This document shows, one piece after another, positions 28,430-36,853 of a stretch of DNA of 64,000 nucleotides (position 1 is the first letter of the stretch; each line of letters opens with the position of its first letter). The notes beneath the pieces are model-generated. The model was not told the DNA's origin and ran no database searches. It worked only from the letters and a program-made list of their open reading frames with translations. A program made the translations under genes and the position numbers. The stretch comes from Vibrio viridaestus (lineage in GTDB: Bacteria > Pseudomonadota > Gammaproteobacteria > Enterobacterales > Vibrionaceae): assembly GCF_003856525.1 (NCBI RefSeq), contig NZ_RJVQ01000012.1, positions 60,901-124,900 on the forward strand, given 5' to 3'.

Positions 28430-28456
28430 AACAGCCAGACATATCGTCTGGCTGTT
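28430..28456. terminator. Bidirectional terminator after the siderophore operon
   Basis: AACAGCCAGAC and GTCTGGCTGTT form an 11-bp perfect stem with a 5-base loop, preceded by an A-run. It separates the exporter gene from the convergent yigL. Confidence 0.92.
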
Positions 28457-28466
28457 CAACTCTTAC

Positions 28467-29294
28467 TTATTTGAGCAAGTGCTCGCGAAGATAGTGGGGG
28501 ACGGCATCGTCAGAGCTACTACCAATACGTTCGATCTCAGGTAAGGCAGCGAAGACTTTTTCATGTGCTGTGCCCATAACCAGACCTTTGTCAGCCATGG
28601 ATAACATTTCAACATCGTTCATACCATCGCCAAACGCGATACAATCATCAAGTGACTTACCCAGAGACTCGGCAACAACCTGTAGGGCATGTCCTTTCGA
28701 AATATCAGGTCCCATAACTTCCAGACACCATGGTGTAGAAAAGGCAACCGTAACTAAACCAGCAAACTGTTCATTTAGTTTTTGTTCATAATTTGCCAGT
28801 AATTCATGATTGCGGAATTTGTGCGTAAAAAACACTTTAGATACACCATCGGTCGGAGCGTTATCTACGTCAAACTCCTCAAAGGTGAAGCCTGAGTCAT
28901 TATGATAGTTACGCAGTTCTTCGTCGACACGACTGAGAAGCCAGCTATCATTGCGATAAATATGAATAAAAACATCCGGTTCACTCTTAAGAATATCGAT
29001 CATCTTTTGAACCAGATCCGCAGGAACGTTTTTACTAAAAAGGAGTTCGTTGTCGGGAGTATGAACTCTGGCCCCGTTTGACGTCACCATATACGCAGGA
29101 ATATCAGTCATCTCGCGAATACCTGCTACATCGACGTGGTGTCGCCCAGTCGCGAATACAAATGTCAGCCCTTGCTGATGTAACTCTCTCAGAGTGTTTT
29201 TGGCGTACTCAGAAAGCTTATGGTCAGGGCCGAGCAGCGTACCATCAAGGTCAGATGCAACGATGCTGTATTCTTTTTGTCGTGGTGAGGTCAT
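28467..29294 (-). CDS. yigL: Cof-type HAD phosphatase YigL
   Basis: This 275-residue HAD IIB phosphatase matches E. coli YigL, a sugar and pyridoxal phosphate phosphatase. The motifs are VASDLDGTLLGPDH, FVFATGRHHVDV, the Lys in ISKGHALQVVA and AFGDGMNDVEMLSM, then DDAVPHYLREHLL at the C-terminus. The close agreement with YigL in FVFATGRHHVDV and the C-terminal tail makes the orthologue call strong. It follows pldB on the same strand, the E. coli order, and is likely cotranscribed with it. Confidence 0.92.
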   Translation of the reverse strand: MTSPRQKEYSIVASDLDGTLLGPDHKLSEYAKNTLRELHQQGLTFVFATGRHHVDVAGIREMTDIPAYMVTSNGARVHTPDNELLFSKNVPADLVQKMIDILKSEPDVFIHIYRNDSWLLSRVDEELRNYHNDSGFTFEEFDVDNAPTDGVSKVFFTHKFRNHELLANYEQKLNEQFAGLVTVAFSTPWCLEVMGPDISKGHALQVVAESLGKSLDDCIAFGDGMNDVEMLSMADKGLVMGTAHEKVFAALPEIERIGSSSDDAVPHYLREHLLK

Positions 29295-29414
29295 ATGAGG
29301 TCTCTTGGTCGTTTATATTTATACTCAGTATCTAAGCGTATATTGTACGTAAAATAAGGGAAGGAAAAGAGGGTAAAAATACGTAAGGTCACTTTCCTCT
29401 TTTCCTCGACAAAT

Positions 29415-30410
29415 TTAGTCTTGGTATTGTTTGAGAAACGATAATGTTACTTGCAAAGCTTTATCACGATAAGTATCTATTTCATAAAACAATTCATGAC
29501 GAGCGCCCTCAATTGCCTTAAATTGGGCCTGTTTGTTGGTTTTCTTTAATTTTTGGAAAAAACGGTTTTGGGCTGCATTATTCACAATACCGTCTTGAGT
29601 TGCCTGGAGCATTAGGATGGGTAGCGTAATATGCCGAGACATTAAATAACACTGTTTTACCGCCATCATACTTTGCCATACCCAGCGATAACTCGGTCCA
29701 CCGAGTTTCAGCTCTTCGTTGGCTTCATACAGCTCTCGATACCAGCGATAGCGAATCTCGCTGTGAGTCAGTGGATTATTCTCAAAGGGCTTATAGAAAT
29801 AATCACCATAGCCTGTTACATATTGTGGCTTGGCAGGTAACGTTGCTTTTAGTTGAGTGTATGGCAGAGCGAATAGACGTAGGTGTGGTGGAACATTAAA
29901 CCCCAACATCGGACTGGCCAATACCGCAGATTTAAATATGCAAGAATGAGTTTGAAGATAGCGTAATGCGACTGCACATCCCATTGAATGAGCTAAAATA
30001 GAAGTATTCGAGTTTTCTGCTAAATCAAAGTGATGAATGACAGCATCGAGATCATCAACATAATCATCGAACCACTCAACATAACCTATCTGAGGGTTAT
30101 CGGTTAAACGATCTGACAGTCCCTGACCTCGGTGATCGTATGAGTAAATGTTGTAGCCCTGTTGGTATAACTCATAGAACAGTTCTTGATACTTAATACA
30201 GCTTTCAATTCGGCCATTTAAAACAAGAAGAGATTTCGAGTGTCGTGGATCAGTAAATTTGCACCAGTAGAGATGCTTCTTATCTTTTGTTCTTAGAGTT
30301 CCTGACTCTTTTTTTTGCCAGAAATCATGGATTTGATCATTGATAGCTTGCTTGAAACTGTACTCTTGAGTATACAATGGAACTGATGCAGAAAAGGTGC
30401 TCATACACAT
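29415..30410 (-). CDS. pldB: Lysophospholipase L2
   Basis: PldB is an inner-membrane-associated alpha/beta hydrolase that deacylates lysophospholipids. The 331-residue protein has LVLNGRIESCIKYQELFYEL, the SYDHRGQGLSDR strand-turn and the nucleophile elbow in LAHSMGCAVAL (about 195), with the His in EGARHELFYEID near the C-terminus. Pairing with yigL is conserved. Two in-frame ATGs (30410 and 30404) could serve as start; the difference is two codons. It is divergent from the EAL-HDOD gene. Confidence 0.9.
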   Translation of the reverse strand: MCMSTFSASVPLYTQEYSFKQAINDQIHDFWQKKESGTLRTKDKKHLYWCKFTDPRHSKSLLVLNGRIESCIKYQELFYELYQQGYNIYSYDHRGQGLSDRLTDNPQIGYVEWFDDYVDDLDAVIHHFDLAENSNTSILAHSMGCAVALRYLQTHSCIFKSAVLASPMLGFNVPPHLRLFALPYTQLKATLPAKPQYVTGYGDYFYKPFENNPLTHSEIRYRWYRELYEANEELKLGGPSYRWVWQSMMAVKQCYLMSRHITLPILMLQATQDGIVNNAAQNRFFQKLKKTNKQAQFKAIEGARHELFYEIDTYRDKALQVTLSFLKQYQD

Positions 30411-30629
30411 ATCGATCTTATTTTAAACAACAGTTATAGGTTAAAGCAGTTATTTGAAATTTCAATGATCCTAATCGAGTGGCTTAAGGGATTATTTGCA
30501 TTAGTCGACAGCAGATTGATGATGAAGGTAAAACTTATTAAAAAACGAATGGTTTATTTAGAAAACTGTTTTTACAATGATGAAAAGGCTTAGGTTTTCA
30601 AATAGTCAGTTTGCTATAAAGGACTAAGT

Positions 30630-31859
30630 ATGGAATACACGTACGTAGCAAGACAACCGATTCTGAATAAGAAACGTATAACGCTTGGCTATGAACTGCT
30701 ATTTCGGGATGGTGAGGAAAACGCTTTCCCGGCAAATATTAGTTCGGATCGGGCTACCTATCGTTTAATCGTCGAAAATTTCATGTCGATTGGACAGAAT
30801 CCTAACCTTGATTACTCGCGTTGTTTTATTAACTTTCCATACAATAGTCTCATTCGTCGTCTGCCTTTCTCCCTACCAAAACAATCCATTGTGGTCGAAG
30901 TTCTGGAAACCTGTCCTCCCACAACAGAGCTACTTGATGCAATTAGAGAGCTTTATCGTAATGGCTACTTAATCGCGTTAGATGATTTTGTTTACGACGA
31001 AGGCTGGGAACGTTTTATCCCGTATGCCCATATTATTAAGATTGATGTAATGGATTGGGGAATCGAAGCCGCATGTCAGTTTGTTGAGGAGCAGCTCGAA
31101 AAAGGGTGTAAAAGTCGTTTCTTGGCTGAAAAAGTAGAAAGTGAGGAAGAATTCCAACTGGCAAAGAAGGCCGGTTTTGCTTTTTTTCAAGGATACTTTT
31201 TCAAAAAGCCTGAGGTGATTAAAAGTAAGTATATAGGTCCAGAGCAAATGACAGCACTGGCTCTGTTTAAGGAAGTGAGCAGAGACGAAGTTGATTTTGC
31301 GCAGATAGAAAGCATTATTGCTCAGGATGTCACGCTCTCTTATAAGTTACTTCATTTTGTAAATTCCATGTCTAATCGCCCACATGTGACGATCAGTTCT
31401 TTTAAGCAGGCTCTAATTTATCTTGGCGAAGATCGACTGAAGATGTTTGTTGCTCTAACCGTGGCGTCTTACGTCAGCGTGAATAAGCCAAAAGAGCTGT
31501 ATTATGTTGCTATTCAGCGAGCTAAGTTTTGCCAGTTGTTGATTAAGAATCATCGAAAAATGAATGATTATCGTGATAAGGCATTTTTGATTGGGTTATT
31601 TTCCGTTCTCGATGCTCTATTGGATTCTCCGATGAGTCAGGTAATAGAGCAGTTACCGCTCGAAGAGGAGATTAAGCAGGCTCTGGAAACACATGCTGGT
31701 AAGTTAGGTAAGATTCTGGAAATTCAGGAAAGATTCGAAAATGCTGACTGGAAGCAAATCGAATTACTGTGTAAAGAGTTAGCTCTTTCCACCGAAGAAG
31801 TGACTCATTTTCTTTACGATGCACAGTGTTGGAGTAAGAATAGTTCGGCACTGGTTTAA
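30630..31859 (+). CDS. EAL-HDOD (YuxH-type) signalling protein
   Basis: This 409-residue protein joins an EAL-like domain (about 1-200) to an HDOD domain (about 205-390). In the EAL part, many catalytic positions are present: YELLFRDG, INFP, VVEVLE, LDDF, IKID, AEKVES and FFQGYFF. The usual loop 6 after DDF is replaced by VYDEGW, as in other EAL-HDOD hybrids that often have weak or no phosphodiesterase activity. Members can affect c-di-GMP-linked motility and surface behaviour. There is no transmembrane segment, so it is cytosolic. It is a single gene, divergent from pldB; ars genes follow after about 110 bp with their own promoter. Confidence 0.9.
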   Translation: MEYTYVARQPILNKKRITLGYELLFRDGEENAFPANISSDRATYRLIVENFMSIGQNPNLDYSRCFINFPYNSLIRRLPFSLPKQSIVVEVLETCPPTTELLDAIRELYRNGYLIALDDFVYDEGWERFIPYAHIIKIDVMDWGIEAACQFVEEQLEKGCKSRFLAEKVESEEEFQLAKKAGFAFFQGYFFKKPEVIKSKYIGPEQMTALALFKEVSRDEVDFAQIESIIAQDVTLSYKLLHFVNSMSNRPHVTISSFKQALIYLGEDRLKMFVALTVASYVSVNKPKELYYVAIQRAKFCQLLIKNHRKMNDYRDKAFLIGLFSVLDALLDSPMSQVIEQLPLEEEIKQALETHAGKLGKILEIQERFENADWKQIELLCKELALSTEEVTHFLYDAQCWSKNSSALV

Positions 31860-31910
31860 AAACTCATTAATTATGTTTATGAACTTTTTATTAAACATAT
31901 ACCAACCATA

Positions 31911-31957
31911 TTGATACCTTCTTGTTTACCTCTAATATATACGCATATCCATATATG
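31911..31957 (+). promoter_or_regulatory. Promoter and candidate ArsR operator of the ars operon
   Basis: TTGATA (31911-31916) and TAATAT (31933-31938) are 16 bp apart, a good sigma-70 promoter. The -10 overlaps an AT-rich, partly symmetrical stretch (31935-31957, containing ATATAC, GCATATCC and ATATATG), a likely place for ArsR to bind and block transcription. The operator is inferred from position and symmetry. Confidence 0.55.
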
Positions 31958-31971
31958 TTTAAGGTGCGGTG

Positions 31972-32307
31972 ATGTTACCCCACAAATTCTTCAAGCTGTT
32001 AGCCGATGAAACTCGAGTTCGTTGTTTGTTGCTTATCACTAGAGAGCAGCAGCTATGCGTCTGTGAGTTAACTGATGCTTTGGAAGAAAGTCAGCCTAAA
32101 ATCTCACGTCATCTTGCGTTGCTGCGACAATCTGGCCTGTTAGTCGATGAGAGAAAAGGCAAGTGGATTTATTACTCATTAGCGAAAGATTTGCCTAAGT
32201 GGACACTGCATCTTATCGACGGATTAGTGCATTCCCAATGTTTGGCTAAGGAGTATGAAAAAGATAAACAGAGATTAGAACAGATGGCTGATCGCCCTTG
32301 CTGTTAA
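31972..32307 (+). CDS. arsR: ArsR family arsenic-responsive repressor
   Basis: The 111-residue winged-helix repressor has the metalloid-binding QLCVCELTDAL segment (two Cys separated by one residue in the alpha-3 helix, as in E. coli ArsR) and the recognition helix QPKISRHLALLRQSGLL. Trivalent arsenic or antimony binding is expected to release it from the operon promoter. It ends in a vicinal Cys pair (RPCC) which could also bind metalloid. The start ATG 31972 has AAGGTG five bases before it. It is the first gene of the arsR-gap-phosphatase-arsJ operon. Confidence 0.92.
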   Translation: MLPHKFFKLLADETRVRCLLLITREQQLCVCELTDALEESQPKISRHLALLRQSGLLVDERKGKWIYYSLAKDLPKWTLHLIDGLVHSQCLAKEYEKDKQRLEQMADRPCC

Positions 32308-32322
32308 TGATGGAGAAATATC

Positions 32323-33324
32323 ATGGCAATTAAAGTAGGTATTAATGGTTTTGGCCGTATCGGTCGTTTGGTTTTTCGCGCAGCATTTGATTGGCCTGAC
32401 ATTGAATTTATTCAAATTAATGACGTAGCAGGTGATGCCGGAACGTTAGCCCATTTGATTGAGTTTGATTCTGTTCATGGGCGTTGGAATAAAAACATCA
32501 GTTCAAGTCGTGACGAGATGAACATTGATGGACAAAGTATCAAAGTCACTCAGGCTCGAAATATTAGTGACGTTGACTGGTCTCAGTGTGATGTCGTTTT
32601 AGAGTCAACAGGTGTACATCGTAAAGTTGAGTTACTGCAACAGTATCTTGATCAAGGTGTTAAACGGGTTGTAGTTTCGGCACCGGTAAAAGATAGCTCT
32701 GTTGCGAATATCGTGATGGGGGTGAATGACGCTATTTTCGATCCGCAGAAACACCAGATTGTTACCGCTGCTTCCTGTACAACAAACTGTATTGCTCCGG
32801 TCGTGAAAGTTATTCATGAAACGTTTGGTATTGAGCAGTCTATGTTTACAACGATTCATGATTTAACCAATACTCAAACGATTTTGGACGCCCCGCATAA
32901 AGATTTACGTCGCGCCCGAGCTTGTGGTACGAGTCTTATCCCGACCACGACGGGCAGTGCCTCTGCCATTATTGATATCTTCCCTGAGCTACAAGGAAAA
33001 ATTAATGGGCATGCTGTCAGGGTTCCGCTCGCCAATGCTTCAATGACGGATATCGTGTTTGACGTTGCTAAGTCGACCACTATAGAGGAAGTGAATGCTG
33101 CACTTAAAGCGGCTTCCGAAAATGGGTTAAAGGGGATTCTTGGCTATGAAGAGAAGCCATTAGTATCCATTGATTATAAAGGTGATCAACGTTCTACGAT
33201 TGTTGATGCACTCTCGACTATGGTCATCAACGAGCGAATGATAAAAATTTATGCTTGGTATGACAACGAAATGGGGTACTCAACACGTACTGCTGAATTG
33301 GTTAGAAAAGTGGGTCTAGCGTAA
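32323..33324 (+). CDS. ArsJ-associated glyceraldehyde-3-phosphate dehydrogenase
   Basis: This 333-residue GAPDH has the Rossmann motif [16 protein letters not shown], the catalytic Cys in [11 protein letters not shown] (about 153) and [15 protein letters not shown] at the C-terminus. In ars operons such a GAPDH uses arsenate in place of phosphate, making 1-arseno-3-phosphoglycerate, which ArsJ then exports. The placement 15 bp after arsR, with arsJ in the same operon, supports this dedicated role and argues against it being the glycolytic enzyme. Substrate preference is not visible in the sequence. Confidence 0.9.
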   Translation: MAIKVGINGFGRIGRLVFRAAFDWPDIEFIQINDVAGDAGTLAHLIEFDSVHGRWNKNISSSRDEMNIDGQSIKVTQARNISDVDWSQCDVVLESTGVHRKVELLQQYLDQGVKRVVVSAPVKDSSVANIVMGVNDAIFDPQKHQIVTAASCTTNCIAPVVKVIHETFGIEQSMFTTIHDLTNTQTILDAPHKDLRRARACGTSLIPTTTGSASAIIDIFPELQGKINGHAVRVPLANASMTDIVFDVAKSTTIEEVNAALKAASENGLKGILGYEEKPLVSIDYKGDQRSTIVDALSTMVINERMIKIYAWYDNEMGYSTRTAELVRKVGLA

Positions 33325-33334
33325 GGAATTAATC

Positions 33335-33835
33335 ATGACAACGACGACATGCCATCCAACCTGGGAACTTGACGTTGAGCACTCTAGCTTGGTTCTAATG
33401 CCTTGCCCGGGTACAAAAGGGGTAAGTTTGGACCAAGCACTCAGTGAGCTTGCTGAAGCTAAAGTAACAATGATTATTTCGGCGATTACTCATCAAGAAT
33501 TTGCCGAGAAAAATCTGCCAGATTTCTCCGATCACGTAAAGTCTCATGGGATGAAATGGCTTCATTTACCCATAGAGGATGATGCGGTACCTGATGCTGA
33601 ATTTGAACAGGCATGGACAAGGTATTCAAACGCTATATTGGCTGAGTTAGAAACAGGTAAAGTGGCATTACACTGTATGGGAGGCTCGGGTCGAACCGGA
33701 TTACTGGCAGCAAGAGTCTTACTGGATAAGGGATGGGATCTCGGTCAAATTATTCAGCAGGTTCAATCGCTTAGGCCAGGTGCTTTTACTAAACCAGAAC
33801 AAAAAGCGTATATCGAGCGAATTGCTCAGGCATGA
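33335..33835 (+). CDS. Cys-based dual-specificity-like phosphatase in the ars operon
   Basis: The 166-residue protein has the protein tyrosine/dual-specificity phosphatase P-loop HCMGGSGRTG (HCx5R, about 111-120) and a WPD-like acidic loop in LPIEDDAVPDAEF, like the CDKN3 type of phosphatase. It is 10 bp downstream of the GAPDH gene and so belongs to the operon. A role in arsenic handling is inferred from position only: it might remove phosphate from a metabolite, or work on arsenylated compounds; the fold class also includes unrelated arsenate reductases. No N-terminal signal or membrane segment is present. Confidence 0.8.
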   Translation: MTTTTCHPTWELDVEHSSLVLMPCPGTKGVSLDQALSELAEAKVTMIISAITHQEFAEKNLPDFSDHVKSHGMKWLHLPIEDDAVPDAEFEQAWTRYSNAILAELETGKVALHCMGGSGRTGLLAARVLLDKGWDLGQIIQQVQSLRPGAFTKPEQKAYIERIAQA

Positions 33836-33841
33836 TCTATT

Positions 33842-33876
33842 CATTAGTCTGGGATCATGCTGATCCTGGACTAATG
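33842..33876 (+). other. Long imperfect hairpin between the phosphatase gene and arsJ
   Basis: CATTAGTCTGGGATCA and TGATCCTGGACTAATG pair across a 3-base loop with 14 of 16 positions complementary. No T-run follows directly, so it looks more like an mRNA stability or processing element than a strong terminator; it begins 7 bp after the phosphatase stop. Confidence 0.6.
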
Positions 33877-33914
33877 ACAACGATCGGTTGAATCTTTACT
33901 TGATGGTTTTTTAA

Positions 33915-35117
33915 ATGGATAGATCAATTCGCCAGTACATGATTGTCACATTCAATTACTGGAACTTTACTCTGACTGATGGTGCGTTACGCATGTTGGT
34001 CGTCTTGTATTTTCATCAACTGGGATATGGGACGTTAGCGATTGCGTCACTGTTCTTATTCTATGAGTTCTTTGGCGTAGTAACGAACCTGATTGGTGGA
34101 TGGCTTGGCGCTCGTCTCGGTCTAAATCGTACGATGAATATCGGTCTGGCGATACAGGTGTTGGCACTGCTAATGATGGCTGTACCGGCATCGTGGTTAA
34201 CCGTCGTTTGGGTTATGGTGGCACAGGCGCTTTCTGGTATTGCGAAAGATCTGAATAAAATGAGTGCCAAAAGTTCGATTAAGGGTCTGGTATCTGGTGA
34301 TCAACAAAATACGCTCTACAAATGGATTGCGGCGTTAACCGGCTCTAAAAATGCCCTCAAAGGAATTGGCTTCTTTCTCGGTGGATTGCTGCTTTCGACA
34401 ATAGGCTTTCAAAATGCCATGTTTTTGATGGCTGCAGTACTGGTGCTCGTTTTTATTAGCAGTCTGTATTGGCTGGATCAGGAACTGGGGAAAGCGAAAA
34501 CAAAGCCTAAATTTAACGATATTTTTTCTAAATCATCCTCGGTAAATATTCTGGCTGCAGCTCGACTGTTCTTATTTGGTGCCCGAGATATTTGGTTTGT
34601 CGTCGCTCTTCCTATCTATCTTGGGACCGTATTTGGTTGGGATTATTACTGGGTCGGCGGCTTTATGGCTTGCTGGGTTGTGGGTTATGGTGTTGTCCAA
34701 GGGTTCGCTCCAAGAATCACAGGTAAAAAAAGTGGACACGTACCTCATGGCGCTGCGGCAACAGCATGGGCAGCCGTTTTAGTCGTTATTATGGCGATGA
34801 TCGCTGTGGCAGTCGAATATCAGTGGCATCCGCAGATTGTGATTGTCTCAGGTCTACTCGTTTTTGGTGCTGCTTTCGCGGTGAACTCTTCTTTGCATTC
34901 TTACTTGATTGTGAGCTACGCGAAAGAAGACGGCGCGTCACTAGATGTTGGATTCTATTATATGGCTAATGCCATGGGGCGATTGATTGGCACCATCTTA
35001 TCTGGTTGGATATTCCAACAGTACGGTTTTGCAGCTTGCTTGTGGGCATCACTACTCTTTCTTGTGCTCACTATGTTGATTTCAATAAAGTTACCGCGTT
35101 TACATGAAGTTACCTAA
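33915..35117 (+). CDS. arsJ: Organoarsenical efflux MFS transporter ArsJ
   Basis: ArsJ exports 1-arseno-3-phosphoglycerate, which falls apart outside and so completes arsenate detoxification. The 400-residue protein has about 11-12 membrane segments and the family N-terminus RQYMIVTFNYWNFTLTDGALRMLVVLYFH (shown here only as a position, about 5-33) with GGWLGARLGLNRT as the MFS loop. The conserved SGIAKDLNKMSAKSSIK loop (about 110-126) is characteristic. It is separated from the phosphatase gene by 79 bp containing the hairpin. The ribosome site is weak. Confidence 0.92.
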   Translation: MDRSIRQYMIVTFNYWNFTLTDGALRMLVVLYFHQLGYGTLAIASLFLFYEFFGVVTNLIGGWLGARLGLNRTMNIGLAIQVLALLMMAVPASWLTVVWVMVAQALSGIAKDLNKMSAKSSIKGLVSGDQQNTLYKWIAALTGSKNALKGIGFFLGGLLLSTIGFQNAMFLMAAVLVLVFISSLYWLDQELGKAKTKPKFNDIFSKSSSVNILAAARLFLFGARDIWFVVALPIYLGTVFGWDYYWVGGFMACWVVGYGVVQGFAPRITGKKSGHVPHGAAATAWAAVLVVIMAMIAVAVEYQWHPQIVIVSGLLVFGAAFAVNSSLHSYLIVSYAKEDGASLDVGFYYMANAMGRLIGTILSGWIFQQYGFAACLWASLLFLVLTMLISIKLPRLHEVT

Positions 35118-35124
35118 TAAATGA

Positions 35125-35152
35125 AATAAAGCCTGCAGAAGCAGGCTTTATT
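35125..35152. terminator. Bidirectional terminator between arsJ and dps
   Basis: AATAAAGCCTGC and GCAGGCTTTATT form a perfect 12-bp stem with a short AGAA loop, between two convergent genes. Confidence 0.92.
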
Positions 35153-35164
35153 AAAACCTTTAGG

Positions 35165-35638
35165 TTAACGTTGTAGCCAGGCATTAAACATCCAAATGTG
35201 TTTCTCCTGGGCTCGAATATAATCGCTCATCAGCGCGGCGGTACCTTCATCATTAGCATCTCCCGCGATATCTAGTATTTCTCTTTGTTTGGCGATTAGT
35301 TGACTAAATCCATCGACTAAGCCGCCGACAGTTTCTCTCGCTTCCGTTGCTTTTGTATGCTCTTTAATATCGGCAATCTCAAGGTAATGAGAAAAGCTGT
35401 GTTCGGGCATTGCCCCCAGAGTCAGAATACGTTCTGCAATATCATCGATATTGGTTTGCAGTTCATTGTAGATTTCTTCAAATTTGGTATGTAATTCGAA
35501 GAATTGAGGACCTTTAATGTTCCAGTGGTACCCGCGGACATTTGTATAGAAAACCTGATAGTTTGCCAACAGGTTATTCAGTGAATCAGATAACGTCTGA
35601 CTGTCTGATTTATCTAAACCAATAATATTCTTAGTCAT
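35165..35638 (-). CDS. dps: Dps family DNA-binding ferritin-like protein
   Basis: The 157-residue four-helix protein has the Dps ferroxidase residues in RGYHWNIKGPQFFELHTKFEEIYNE (His, His, Asp/Glu spaced along helices) and the family fold through to EKHIWMFNAWLQR. Dps oligomers store iron and protect DNA from oxidants; here the N-terminal tail is short and not strongly Lys-rich, so DNA binding is uncertain. It has a good ribosome site (ACGGAGC). It is a single gene convergent with arsJ. Confidence 0.9.
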   Translation of the reverse strand: MTKNIIGLDKSDSQTLSDSLNNLLANYQVFYTNVRGYHWNIKGPQFFELHTKFEEIYNELQTNIDDIAERILTLGAMPEHSFSHYLEIADIKEHTKATEARETVGGLVDGFSQLIAKQREILDIAGDANDEGTAALMSDYIRAQEKHIWMFNAWLQR

Positions 35639-35742
35639 AATAATTGCTCCGTTATTTGTTTCGAACTAACGGGGATAATATTACGCCAATCAAATCTGAA
35701 GAGAATTGGATTAAATCGATAGTTTTGATAGGTAAAATCAAT

Positions 35743-35780
35743 GGATAACGCCTTTATGAGAGCAAGAAAAGGCGTTATCC
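35743..35780. terminator. Hairpin terminator downstream of the aldo/keto reductase gene
   Basis: GGATAACGCCTTT and AAAGGCGTTATCC form a 13-bp perfect stem with a 12-base loop, 13 bp past the stop of the leftward aldo/keto reductase gene and upstream of dps. Confidence 0.75.
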
Positions 35781-35793
35781 AAAGGAGAGGTTG

Positions 35794-36645
35794 TTACTTC
35801 TTATTCTTTAAATCACGGGCTGGGTCAAAACCATTTTCGTAAATGTATTCTGGGTCAAACCCTAATCTTTTCTCTTCGTCCAGAGTCGCGATCTGGGCCA
35901 TTTCTTCGTCAGTTAAATTGAAATCGAAGACATCTCTGTTGTCGAGCATTCTTTGTTCACTGGATGCTTTAGGGATCACGATGACTCCACGCTGTATATG
36001 CCAACGAAGTGTGATTTGTACTGGTGACTTGCCATATTTTTCGCCGAGTTTCTGTAGTAATGGTACATCCAGAACCTGTCCTTTCATAATCGGTGACCAG
36101 GCTTCTACCGCGATATCATTTTTATGGCAGAACTCTATCAGATCGGTTTGCTGAAGTTTTGGGTGACACTCGACCTGGTTAATCACTGGTTTAACAGAAC
36201 AGTTATCTAAGAGTTCTTGCAGCAGACGAATATTGTAGTTACATACCCCGATGGCTTTCACTTTACCCGCATTGTATAACTCTTCGAGCGCTTTCCAGCT
36301 TTCTAAAGCAAGTGGTCTTGGCCAGTGAAGAAGGAGTAGATCGAGATACTCAAGATCCAACTTTTTCATTGAATCTTCGAAGGACTTCATTGTTTTGTCA
36401 TAGCCCAGATCGTCCATCCAAATTTTGGTAGCAAGGAATATATCTTCTCGTGGTGCACTGGCTCCTGCGATACCTTTACCAATCCCCAATTCATTATTGT
36501 AATAAGATGCGGTGTCGATGTGGCGATAGCCAGTCTTGACTGCCATTTTTACTAAATTTTCTGATTCTTTATCATCAATTTTAAACGTACCGTAGCCGAT
36601 GGTTGGGATAACGAGACCGTTGTTTAGTGTGACCGTATCTTTCAT
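35794..36645 (-). CDS. Aldo/keto reductase
   Basis: This 283-residue NADPH-dependent oxidoreductase has the AKR tetrad: Asp in YRHIDTASYYNNE, Tyr in the same segment, Lys in FLATKIWMD and His in LDLLLLHWPRP. The C-terminal VIPKASSEQRMLDN binds the cofactor phosphate. It resembles the DkgA/YvgN group acting on 2,5-diketogluconate or methylglyoxal-type aldehydes, but the substrate cannot be told. It is a single gene, divergent from the acyltransferase. Confidence 0.9.
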   Translation of the reverse strand: MKDTVTLNNGLVIPTIGYGTFKIDDKESENLVKMAVKTGYRHIDTASYYNNELGIGKGIAGASAPREDIFLATKIWMDDLGYDKTMKSFEDSMKKLDLEYLDLLLLHWPRPLALESWKALEELYNAGKVKAIGVCNYNIRLLQELLDNCSVKPVINQVECHPKLQQTDLIEFCHKNDIAVEAWSPIMKGQVLDVPLLQKLGEKYGKSPVQITLRWHIQRGVIVIPKASSEQRMLDNRDVFDFNLTDEEMAQIATLDEEKRLGFDPEYIYENGFDPARDLKNKK

Positions 36646-36853
36646 ACATATCCTCTGACTTAATGAAATTAAAATTCTTTTTTGATCTTATCTTGATATA
36701 TACATTCCAACACAAGTCTAACAGAGGTTCAAATGACATCCTGATGAAAACAGGTTAAAACTAGTTACTCTACATCTCTTTTACATAATTATGACGCTGT
36801 TCTTATGACACTCACCTCTTGGCACGTAATGATGAGTAGTCTGAGGAGATATT

